The notes beneath the pieces are model-generated. The model ran no database searches. It was not told the origin of the DNA and was given only the letters and a program-made list of their open reading frames with translations. Source: an uncultured Bacteroidales bacterium (lineage in GTDB: Bacteria > Bacteroidota > Bacteroidia > Bacteroidales > Bacteroidaceae). Taken from it: a stretch of DNA of 64,000 nucleotides. Below are positions 53,048 to 59,732 of the stretch, piece after piece. A program made the translations under genes and the position numbers. The DNA is taken from contig CACYLU010000006.1 of NCBI GenBank assembly GCA_902775375.1, positions 1-64,000 of the forward strand, in the 5' to 3' direction. The number at the start of each line of letters is the position of its first letter. Position 1 is the stretch's first letter.

Positions 53048-54199
53048 TTGGCCGATGAACTGCCCCTGGCAGGACAGCCGTCTGCCGTGACGCCACAGTT
53101 GCTCAAGCTCGATGGCTATCGCATCACCGCTGAGACGCAGGTGCCACAGGAGGAGTTCCTGATGCGTATGTATGGCAAGCCATGCCTCCCCAGGCGCGAC
53201 CTCACGGCGGTGACAGGCGTGGAGAAGTGCGGTAAGACGTTCTTTATCTCCATGCTGATGGCATGCTGTGCCAAGCGTCAGGTGCTGGAGCTGGAGCGCA
53301 TCAGTGAACTGCCACTGAAGGTGATGTGGTATGACACCGAGCAGAGCCGGCAGTCAACCAAGGGCATCTATGTCGACCGCATAGGCAGAATGGCACAGTC
53401 AGAGGCCGGTGATGAAGTAGGGGTGGATGAAGGCAACTTTTTGATTTACAATGTGCGTGCGTGCACTTGCAAGGAGCGCATGGACTATCTGCTGACGGGC
53501 ATTGAGACCTATCATCCTGACCTGGTGATCATCGACAATGTGAGCGACCTGCTGCCCAGCGTGAACGATGCCGACGAGTCGCAACGGGTGATTGCCCAGC
53601 TCATGGAGCTGGCGACCTTGGGCAACTGCAACATCGTGGTGGTGATTCACCTGAACCGTACGGGCGATAAGCGTAACCTGCGCGGATGGCTGGGAACGGT
53701 GGTGCTGCAAAAGGCGTTCGAGGTGTTCTCTTGCGAGCAGGTGCCTGGCAGTGAGCTCTATTCTGTGGGGCAGTTGCTGACACGAAAATATCGCATAGCT
53801 GATAAACTTTATTATCGCATCAACGACGATGGACTGCCTGAGGAATCTGACAAGCCTACTATGCTGTTGAGCAAAGGAGACGGCTCGCAAGTGCGCAGAA
53901 AATCAAATGCATACATCACCAGTAAGCAGGTGGGCTCATTCAATCAGGAATACATCATCCGCAATGACTCGAATGCCGAGAAACCTTATGATTGGGATAT
54001 GAAAAAGCTGTTTGCCGATGCTATGGGCGGATGCTCGTGCATCTCTCCCGATATGCTACGTGAAAAGGTGATGAAGCTGAGCCATATCCAGATGGTGCAC
54101 TATTACGACAAAGTGTTCGGTGATGCAGAGGCGCAAGGCGTCGTTACGACTACGCTCGACAGGGCAGGTCGTGTGGTGGTAATCTCTACCCCTACCTAA
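53048..54199 (+). CDS. RepA/DnaB-like RecA-fold ATPase
   Basis: The 383-residue protein has Walker A GVEKCGKTFF near residue 57 and Walker B DLVIIDNVSDLL near residue 160, followed by VVVIHLNRTGDKRNLRGW, typical of RepA-like hexameric helicases. No other domain is recognised. The frame starts only at TTG 53048. An ATG at 53026 would give MKEVKK... joined to LLADELP if an A8 run (53037-53044) had one A fewer, so a start-proximal frameshift is likely. The stop lies within a 120-nt palindrome. Confidence 0.8.
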   Translation: MADELPLAGQPSAVTPQLLKLDGYRITAETQVPQEEFLMRMYGKPCLPRRDLTAVTGVEKCGKTFFISMLMACCAKRQVLELERISELPLKVMWYDTEQSRQSTKGIYVDRIGRMAQSEAGDEVGVDEGNFLIYNVRACTCKERMDYLLTGIETYHPDLVIIDNVSDLLPSVNDADESQRVIAQLMELATLGNCNIVVVIHLNRTGDKRNLRGWLGTVVLQKAFEVFSCEQVPGSELYSVGQLLTRKYRIADKLYYRINDDGLPEESDKPTMLLSKGDGSQVRRKSNAYITSKQVGSFNQEYIIRNDSNAEKPYDWDMKKLFADAMGGCSCISPDMLREKVMKLSHIQMVHYYDKVFGDAEAQGVVTTTLDRAGRVVVISTPT

Positions 54200-54290
54200 C
54201 CCCCTTCTTACTATAGCCCATACCCTCTCTTTAGAGAGAGAGGGGTATGGCTATATAAGGAAGGGGTGTAGGGGGTAGGAGATACCACAC
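54171..54290. repeat. 120-nt imperfect palindrome
   Basis: The left arm (GTGTGGT..., 54171-54230) is matched by the complement of the right arm (54231-54290), including CTACCCC, CCCCTTC, ATAGCC and ATACCC blocks, with a central AGAGAG turn. The end codons of the RepA-like gene form part of it. It looks like a MITE-like or strongly folding RNA element. Confidence 0.75.
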
Positions 54291-54307
54291 AACCTGGGCG
54301 CAACAAG

Positions 54308-55483
54308 ATGGCAAGTAAAAACCTGCAAAAAGTAACAACAATGACTGAATTTGTAAATACTTTGGGGATTTCTCTCAAAGCGATAGGTCGGGATATAGGG
54401 CTGGATATTTCTCTCCCCTCATATAGGCAGCAGGAGATGTGGCGTAAGAGCTTGAGTATCAATAGCAGTTTTTGCAAGGCACTGGTCAGCACCGGCTACC
54501 TCACTTGGCAGCAGATGCTCGATGCTGTGTGTCGTTACCGTCTGGGTGCCGACCGCAAGGGGCGTGTCATCTTCTGGCAGATCGACCGCGACGAGCGTAT
54601 CTGTGACGGCAAGGTGATGGCCTATGGCCCCGACTGCCACCGCCTCAAGGAGAAGGAGCATGCGCCCACCTGGGTGAGTGCCTTGCTGGCCAAACGGCAC
54701 GGGGGCAAGCAGGAGGGCGACATCGTGCGCCACTGCCTCTTCGGACTGCATCTGCTGCACCCTCGCAATGCCTGGCTGGCGGGGCAAACGCCCCCAGACT
54801 TTCCATGTCTAGGCACTGCCCAGGCCGATGATAGCAAGCTGCTTTGGCAAGATGGCTCAGTGTTGCAGCCTGCACAAGCGCTGGAACGCAAGATGGGAGA
54901 AAGCGAACTACCAAAAGCTATCACTGCCCAGCCCGATGGCAATAAGTCGCTTGGGCAAGATGGCTCAGTGTTGCAGCCTGCACAAGCTCATGAAAACAAG
55001 ATGGGGGAAGACGAGCTGCCAAAAGCTGTCACTACCCAGACCGATGGCAATAAGCTGCTTTGGCAAGATGGCTCAGAGGTGCAGCCTGGGCAAGCGCTGG
55101 GAAGCAGGAAGGGGGGAAGCGAGCTGCCTCCGGTGGCGGTGGTGGAGGCAGAGAAAACGGCCGTCATACTTTCGGCCTACTATCCGCAGTATGTGTGGCT
55201 GGCCACAGGCGGACTCTTCGAGGTGCAGCCCGAGAAGTTCCGTCCGCTCAGAGGCCGCAAGGTCATCCTTTTTCCCGATGCCGACCCCGACGGCAAGGCC
55301 TACGCCTACTGGTTTGAAGCGGCGCAGCAAGTCATGGCACAGCTCTACTGGGACGACTCGCCGCCCATCCGCGTGAGTGCCCTGCTGGAGCAGCATGCCA
55401 CTGCCGACCAGCGACGCCGCAAGATCGACCTTGTAGAGTTTATTACTGAACAGCAACTTACTCCCAACTGTCTCTCGGATTAA
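54308..55483 (+). CDS. DUF6371-like primase-type protein with a 36-residue tandem repeat
   Basis: The 391-residue protein resembles the central and Toprim-like parts of DUF6371: FWQIDRDERICDGKVMAYG, WVSALLAKRHGG, HCLFGLHLL, then VAVVEAEKTAVI, WLATGG and ILFPDADPDGKAY. It lacks the N-terminal zinc finger I expect in the family. Between HCLFGLHLL and VAVVEAEKTAVI, where related proteins have a short loop, it has three consecutive 36-residue repeats (residues 170-277). The gene is visibly GC-richer than chromosomal neighbours and follows the RepA-like gene, so replication or DNA-processing is a reasonable inference. Confidence 0.78.
   Translation: MASKNLQKVTTMTEFVNTLGISLKAIGRDIGLDISLPSYRQQEMWRKSLSINSSFCKALVSTGYLTWQQMLDAVCRYRLGADRKGRVIFWQIDRDERICDGKVMAYGPDCHRLKEKEHAPTWVSALLAKRHGGKQEGDIVRHCLFGLHLLHPRNAWLAGQTPPDFPCLGTAQADDSKLLWQDGSVLQPAQALERKMGESELPKAITAQPDGNKSLGQDGSVLQPAQAHENKMGEDELPKAVTTQTDGNKLLWQDGSEVQPGQALGSRKGGSELPPVAVVEAEKTAVILSAYYPQYVWLATGGLFEVQPEKFRPLRGRKVILFPDADPDGKAYAYWFEAAQQVMAQLYWDDSPPIRVSALLEQHATADQRRRKIDLVEFITEQQLTPNCLSD
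54815..55138 (+). repeat. Three 108-bp in-frame tandem repeats
   Basis: Units start at 54815, 54923 and 55031, each 108 bp. They share cores such as TGGCAAGATGGCTCAG, TTGCAGCCTGCACAAGC and GAGCTGCC or close variants. Because 108 is a multiple of three, gain or loss of a unit preserves the reading frame. Confidence 0.9.
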
Positions 55484-55780
55484 GAAGGGGCCCTTATCTC
55501 TGCCAAGAGTTAGCCCCTCAGCTAAGAGTTGATTCCCTTTATCAAGGGTTAATACCCCTTACCAAGGGTTGTTCCCTCATAGTTAGGGTTGTTCCCTCAT
55601 AGTTAGGGTTGAACCCCATAGCAAGGGTTGGCCCCTCTCTACTACGTGTTGCCCCTTTTAGCAGAGGTTTATCCCCTTAGCCAGGGCTATTCCTCTTAGC
55701 AAGGTTGGCCTCTTAGCAAAGGTTGGCTCTCTTAGCAAGGGGTAGCTCCCTCATAGTTAGGGTTGTTTTCCTCTCTTATT
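55484..55780. repeat. Degenerate ~20-bp tandem array
   Basis: About 15 units of 17-22 bp follow one another, each roughly AAGGGTTG then CCCCTTAGC or CCCTCATAGTT. The units are themselves small dyads (AAGGG...CCCTT). There is no gene here. Related units lie at 25690-25765. Confidence 0.8.
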
Positions 55781-55822
55781 CCCCCTCTGTTGCAGAGGGG
55801 GTGCCCGAAGGGCGGGGGAGTA
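55779..55822. repeat. GC-rich double-hairpin element
   Basis: CCCCCTCTG pairs with CAGAGGGGG around TTG, then GCCC pairs with GGGC around GAA, followed by GGGGGAG. The pattern resembles a common interspersed palindromic repeat in Bacteroidetes genomes. Confidence 0.6.
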
Positions 55823-55855
55823 AAGTATCTTTAATTTAAAAATATAATGATTATT

Positions 55856-56077
55856 ATGAGTAATTTCGAAATTAAGACCTACGGCAAGTCCGAACTGGCA
55901 CTGCTGTATTTCCCCAATGCAGTTTCTACCACAGGAGCTTTGTCAAATCTGAATTTTTGGATTAGTGGCAATGCTCAATTGGCTAAGGAGCTGTATGACT
56001 GCGGCATGCCCGAAAAAGCCAAGTACTTCACACCTCGCGAGGTAGCCCTGATAGTGCAATATCTGGGCGAGCCATAA
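55856..56077 (+). CDS. DUF4248 protein
   Basis: The 73-residue protein begins MSNFEIKTYGKSELA, with LYFPNA and a C-terminal YFTPREVALIVQYLGEP, which fits DUF4248. This Bacteroidales family is typically located next to HU-HIG, smalltalk and amidase genes, as here. Another ATG lies three codons upstream at 55847. The function is unknown. Confidence 0.85.
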   Translation: MSNFEIKTYGKSELALLYFPNAVSTTGALSNLNFWISGNAQLAKELYDCGMPEKAKYFTPREVALIVQYLGEP

Positions 56078-56550
56078 GGGCTGATAATGAAAGATGTTAT
56101 AAGATGTCGAAGGATGTTTAATGATGAATAATGATGTAAGTAGCTCGATGCTTCCCCATGCAGTAACTTTGCCCTTGCAATTGAAACGATGACGATTGCT
56201 GACCGAGGCTCAGCATAACGCGTTGAGGATGGCTCAGCACTTGCCTCTCGCTTCAGTTGCATAGCCAATGCGGACAGCAGCGCCTGTCATGGTCGAGGGG
56301 AGACGTCCCCAAGACCCGTCGCAGTAGCTGGCACGACAGAAGGGAGGCCTTCCCATAGGGGTACGGGAAGCATTCCGACGACCCGTGGCAGATAGCGCGA
56401 CCACCCGAAGCAAGCTCTCCTTCACCCCAGAGGAAGCTTCCCAACGGCTGATAGCAGACGCTGCAACGACCCTTGGCAGTATCCGCAGGGAAGAAAAAGG
56501 GCCTAAGCGGAGAGACCTTGATCTTTGAAGATTAATCATCCGTAGGGTAT
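56078..56550. repeat. Intergenic stretch with GCAGTATCTGC-like remnants
   Basis: No gene is supported. From about 56300 to 56500 there are diverged units such as GACCCGTCGCAGTAGCT, GACCCGTGGCAGATAGC and GACCCTTGGCAGTATCCGC, related to the repeats at 25.6 and 35.8 kb. A GGGCCTAAGCGGAGAGACC box at 56499-56517 foreshadows the next repeat type. Confidence 0.6.
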
Positions 56551-56765
56551 GGGCCTATGTGGAGAGACGTTAAGAAAACTGGATGAGCTGAGCGTGATAA
56601 AAAACGCCAATAAGAGTCGCGAAGCGCTCGTCTCGTTTTTTATAGCGAAGCTGACAGTTTTTAGTCTCGGAACATTCAGCCCTTGAATTTTTCTTTTGGT
56701 TCTTTTTATTTTGGGTCAAGCCAAAAGAAAAGAACATGGGAAAAAGTTCTTTCTGTTGTCAGAAA
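56551..56765 (+). repeat. Leader repeat element, copy A (before HU-like gene)
   Basis: Ordered parts: GGGCCTATGTGGAGAGACGTTAAG box at 56551-56574 (quoted in pieces elsewhere), hairpin AAGAGTCGCGAAGCGCTCGTCT at 56612, TCAGCCCTTGA at 56676, then a GGTTCTTT...AAAGAAC stem ending about 56735. Copy B at 57758 repeats these parts with the same spacing (61-64 nt). It lies directly upstream of the HU-like gene. Confidence 0.8.
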
Positions 56766-56793
56766 GAGAAAAGAACATAAAAATCAAAACATT

Positions 56794-57357
56794 ATGTCAC
56801 AAAAGTACGTAAAGAAACAAAACACCAACAGTAAGTCAACCGCCTATGGCAAGTACTACGCCAAGGCAGTGTATGACGAGAACTTCGTGGGCATCGACGA
56901 GATTGCCGACTACATCCAGCAGCAGGCGTCGGTGAAGAAGAGCGACGTGAAGGCTGCCATCGGTGAACTGGGCGAGGCACTGAAGCACTACATGGAGATG
57001 GGACAGAAGGTGCGCCTGGACGGCATCGGCATCTTCAAGGTGGGCTTCTCGGCCATCGGTGTTGACAATCCCGAAGATTGCACCGCTGCCACCATCACCA
57101 CACGTAGGATCATCTTCACACCCGAGACGCAGCGTCTGGTGGTTGGCTCCACCCGTGCCGACGACGGTGGCGTGAAGCAGAAGTATGTCGTGGCGAAGAC
57201 CCTGGTGATGGATGTTGCTTTCGAGGAGGCACACCTCAATGCTGGCTTCTCATCATCAGGCTCATCAGCTGGCAGTGGATCAACCGGTGGCAACACTGGC
57301 TCTGGCGGTTCAACTGGTGGCAACACCGGTGGCGGTGGCGACGGTCCACAGATCTAA
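56794..57357 (+). CDS. HU-like DNA-binding protein (HU-HIG type)
   Basis: The 187-residue protein has an HU/IHF-type domain in residues 15-130 (FVGIDEIADYIQQQASVKKSDVKAAIGELGEAL and the GQKVRLDGIGIFKVGFSA arm region). A Gly/Ser/Thr-rich tail from residue 150 is made of STGGNTGSGG-like units. The start at 56794 gives MSQKYVKKQN; an ATG 111 nt upstream is in the leader repeat and is unlikely. Neighbours DUF4248, smalltalk and amidase are the usual companions of this family. Confidence 0.87.
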   Translation: MSQKYVKKQNTNSKSTAYGKYYAKAVYDENFVGIDEIADYIQQQASVKKSDVKAAIGELGEALKHYMEMGQKVRLDGIGIFKVGFSAIGVDNPEDCTAATITTRRIIFTPETQRLVVGSTRADDGGVKQKYVVAKTLVMDVAFEEAHLNAGFSSSGSSAGSGSTGGNTGSGGSTGGNTGGGGDGPQI

Positions 57358-57384
57358 GTGAGGGGTGACCCCTTACAACGCCTC

Positions 57385-57565
57385 CTCTTCTTTCTCTTTG
57401 CCTTGACACAAAGAGAAAGAAGTAAAGAGAAAAGTCAAGAGCTGATGCTCCGAGGCTAATATTTCTTCCTTTTTGCTAAGAAAAAATAGACGACCTTCGG
57501 TCTTATTTGATTTTTTCTTTTAACGCAAAAACTTGAAATATATTAACGCCTCTCCACATAGGCTC
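57385..57565 (-). repeat. Leader repeat element, copy C (inverted, after HU-like gene)
   Basis: On the minus strand the same ordered parts appear: GCCTATGTGGAGAGGCGTTAA box at 57543-57563, a GACGACCTTCGGTC hairpin in place of the CGCGAAGCG stem, TCAGCTCTTGACTTTT and a CTTTCTCTTTG...CAAAGAGAAAG stem. With copy A it forms an inverted pair around the HU-like gene. Confidence 0.7.
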
Positions 57566-57704
57566 TTAAGGCTAATGAAGAGCTGACGAAGACCAACTCC
57601 GGGGTGATGCAAGGAGACCATAGTGAGAACACTGTAACATCATCTTCTCAAGACATAACATCTCTCCTGTATGCAACCTGAGCGTCTCGTCACTCTTTTT
57701 TCTT

Positions 57705-57720
57705 CACGCCTCTCCACATA
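57705..57720 (-). repeat. Isolated CTATGTGGAGAGGCGTG box
   Basis: The complement of 57705-57720 repeats the first box of the leader element without the rest. The surrounding 57566-57757 holds no gene. Confidence 0.5.
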
Positions 57721-57757
57721 GTCCCAAAACTCTGCATAATATTCTTCCGTAAAGTAA

Positions 57758-57975
57758 TGGGCCTAAACGGAAGAGCGTTAAGAAATTATTGAGATTTTAT
57801 CGTCGTGAGAGACACCCATAAGAGTCGCGAAGCGCTCGTCTTGTCTCGAACAGATAAAAGCCAATAATTTTAGCTCTGGAGGTTCAGCCCTTGACTTTTT
57901 CTTTGGTTCTTTCTTTTGCGTCAAGGCAAAAGAAAAGAACATGGAAAGAAACAAGGAAAGAGTCCTTTCTTTTGT
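57758..57975 (+). repeat. Leader repeat element, copy B (before smalltalk gene)
   Basis: Box GGGCCTAAACGG at 57759, hairpin AAGAGTCGCGAAGCGCTCGTC at 57820-57840, TCAGCCCTTGA at 57883-57893 and a GGTTCTTTCTTTTGCG...CAAAAGAAAAGAAC stem match copy A in order and spacing. Confidence 0.8.
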
Positions 57976-58026
57976 GCTAAGGCAAAAAGAAAAGAAGATT
58001 AAGTCAATAATTAAAAACTAAGTTTT

Positions 58027-58137
58027 ATGAAATTGTTTAGAAAGCCATCAACAGAAAAAATCGGTAATCTGATTATCACCATCATTACCGCCATTGTATC
58101 CACCTTCTTTATGCAAAGCTGCATGAGCATGGTATGA
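58027..58137 (+). CDS. Smalltalk protein (36-residue membrane peptide)
   Basis: The peptide starts MKLFRKPSTEKIGNLI and continues with one hydrophobic helix (ITIITAIVSTFFMQSC). This matches the 'smalltalk' family, a tiny membrane peptide encoded next to amidase genes in Bacteroidales. Its stop codon overlaps the amidase start by 4 nt (ATGA), so translation of the two is coupled. Given the amidase partner, a holin- or antiholin-like role is possible, but unproven. Confidence 0.85.
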   Translation: MKLFRKPSTEKIGNLIITIITAIVSTFFMQSCMSMV

Positions 58138-58586
58138 GCCTGCTGAAGGAAGTGAAGTATCTGGTGGTGCATTGCACCGCTACCCCACTGAGTCAGCGTG
58201 TCAGCGTCGAGGACATCGACCGCTGGCACAAGGCCCAGGGGTGGAGTGGGATTGGCTATCACTGGTACGTCGATCGTGACGGCCATATCTTCCCCGGCCG
58301 TTCAGAGCGTGTGGCTGGTGCCCATGTAATAGGGTATAACCACTGCAGCATCGGCATCTGCTATGAAGGAGGGCTCGATGAACAAGGTAATTCTGCCGAC
58401 ACCCGTACCCCTGCTCAAAAGGCTGCATTGCTATTTATAATCAAAGACTTAAAGCAAAGCTATCCCAATGCCATCGTCCTCGGTCATCGCGACTTCCCTG
58501 GTGTTCACAAAGACTGCCCCTGCTTTGATGCCAAGACCGAATATAGTTATATGCAAAAAGAGGGCTGCATCAGCAGTCCTCTATAG
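58134..58586 (+). CDS. N-acetylmuramoyl-L-alanine amidase (T7 lysozyme type)
   Basis: The 150-residue single-domain amidase_2 protein has zinc ligands expected in YLVVHCTATP (His), in HRDFPGVHKDCPCF (His and Cys) and the nearby NHCSIGICYEGG region. It has no signal peptide, so it needs the coupled smalltalk peptide or cell lysis to reach the wall. It is the same length as phage lysozymes of this group and ends the accessory module. Confidence 0.94.
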   Translation: MSLLKEVKYLVVHCTATPLSQRVSVEDIDRWHKAQGWSGIGYHWYVDRDGHIFPGRSERVAGAHVIGYNHCSIGICYEGGLDEQGNSADTRTPAQKAALLFIIKDLKQSYPNAIVLGHRDFPGVHKDCPCFDAKTEYSYMQKEGCISSPL

Positions 58587-58669
58587 TTATCACAAGTCAA
58601 AGTATGAGCATTTATAATTCTGTCTTGCAAAGCATCAAAGTGCAGCCACTTCTATAGCAAACAACAACA

Positions 58670-58780
58670 TTATAATAGATTGTTCTGCCTTAACCAGTTC
58701 CTACCTTGGGGTGTCAAACAATACAAAATAAACAAGATGCATGGAACACCTATAACAGCAAAAACCATATACATTCCCAT
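58670..58780 (-). CDS. Tiny membrane protein (36 residues)
   Basis: The reading frame MGMYMVFAVIGVPCILFILY... has one hydrophobic helix and a basic C-terminus (QGRNWLRQNN). Its ATG lies one base after the stop codon of the 77-residue membrane protein gene, within GGAGGAAGATTAAGATG. It is too small to recognise by family; the coupling suggests a partner of the preceding gene. Confidence 0.55.
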   Translation of the reverse strand: MGMYMVFAVIGVPCILFILYCLTPQGRNWLRQNNLL

Positions 58781-58781
58781 C

Positions 58782-59015
58782 TTAATCTTCCTCCTTCTTT
58801 TGATTATTAGTCAATGTCAATCCTACAATCAAAGTAGATAACCCAAGAATAACGCCTAAGCTATATACCCATGTTCTATCTCCTACATCCTGAAATAAAG
58901 AAGTAATAACTATACCTGTTATTACATACTTAGAGATATCTAAAAAGTATTTCCCTAAATTCTCTTTCCATCTGCCATGATGGTTCCTTTGCTCTAACTT
59001 CACTGTTGTTTTCAT
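58782..59015 (-). CDS. Small membrane protein (77 residues, possibly DUF6722-like)
   Basis: A charged N-terminus (KLEQRNHHGRWKENLGKYFLDISKY) is followed by two hydrophobic helices separated by a short DVGDRTW loop (YVITGIVITSLF and VYSLGVILGLSTLIVGLTL), then an acidic/lysine tail. A well-formed promoter precedes it. I recall a DUF6722 group of this size and pattern but cannot confirm the match. The tiny gene at 58670-58780 follows immediately. Confidence 0.65.
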   Translation of the reverse strand: MKTTVKLEQRNHHGRWKENLGKYFLDISKYVITGIVITSLFQDVGDRTWVYSLGVILGLSTLIVGLTLTNNQKKEED

Positions 59016-59049
59016 TATTATAAACGTAATTAATTGTTGTTATCGGTGG

Positions 59050-59081
59050 TAAAGATAAACAATCCTCCCTTTTCTACCAAA
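59050..59081 (-). promoter_or_regulatory. Promoter of the two small membrane protein genes
   Basis: On the minus strand TTTG and TATCTTTA are 20 nt apart, about 35 nt before the start codon at 59015. Confidence 0.7.
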
Positions 59082-59130
59082 CTTTTTATAATTTTTGTAA
59101 TCCTGAAAGGGAAGAAGTTATAACATAATT

Positions 59131-59165
59131 AGAGCCGCGAGGGAAACCCCTGCGGCTCTATTTTA
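59131..59165. terminator. Strong hairpin between unknown protein and small membrane genes
   Basis: AGAGCCGC pairs with GCGGCTCT, with AGGG/CCCT inside, giving a near-continuous long stem. On the plus strand ATTTTAT follows; on the minus strand AATTATG. It is probably the terminator of the minus-strand gene at 59246, used in one or both directions. Confidence 0.65.
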
Positions 59166-59245
59166 TGTCCTTAATAGTAAGCTCTGAAGCTCAATGCTTG
59201 GAGATAACATCTTTGGTTATGCTTCGATGCTCTTCTTTTCTGTTG

Positions 59246-59641
59246 CTACATGATTAATGGGATGGCAATACGATCAAATTCATCAATCGGGATGGATCTG
59301 AAACTGCGGACAAGGGCGACGACATTCACTTGCCTGATGAGAATGTATGTGTAATCCTCAAGGCGGATGGTGACGTTACAGAAGTCATCATAACTCCATC
59401 GCTGTTCAACGATGGTTTGTCCTTCTGCTAATCTATCGGAAATCAAATAGTAGGAATGAATACCGGCATGCCAGTCCTTAAAACCAACTTTCTCCACATA
59501 AAGCTTCTCTCCGTCCCGATAGACCATCTTACTTTCTAGAAGATTGCCTTCCTGCATGATCCGTCTTGGTTTCTTATCGACATTGATTGCTACGACGATG
59601 AAAATAGCCAAGGCCGAAACAAACAAAAGAATCCCACTCAT
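59246..59641 (-). CDS. Protein of unknown function with an N-terminal membrane helix
   Basis: The 131-residue protein starts with a hydrophobic segment (ILLFVSALAIFIVVAINV), then a soluble body containing EQRWSYDDFCNVTIRLEDYTYILI. No known domain is recognised. It could be a membrane-anchored subunit; neighbours give no clue. Confidence 0.7.
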   Translation of the reverse strand: MSGILLFVSALAIFIVVAINVDKKPRRIMQEGNLLESKMVYRDGEKLYVEKVGFKDWHAGIHSYYLISDRLAEGQTIVEQRWSYDDFCNVTIRLEDYTYILIRQVNVVALVRSFRSIPIDEFDRIAIPLIM

Positions 59642-59732
59642 ACAAATGATTAATTAGTAATGTATTACTCCTGAATCCTTTCCTAAATGGAACTTGGCAT
59701 CTCCATAACTGCTTTGTTTAGTCAAAGTCATC

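Noticed and set aside
55484-55780. CRISPR array
   Set aside because: Units are only 17-22 bp, vary from one to the next, run directly into each other without unique spacers, and no cas genes are present.
56234-56539. Minus-strand frame of 101 codons in the module
   Set aside because: It lies in the GCAGTATC-type repeat remnants, is serine/arginine-rich and resembles no protein.
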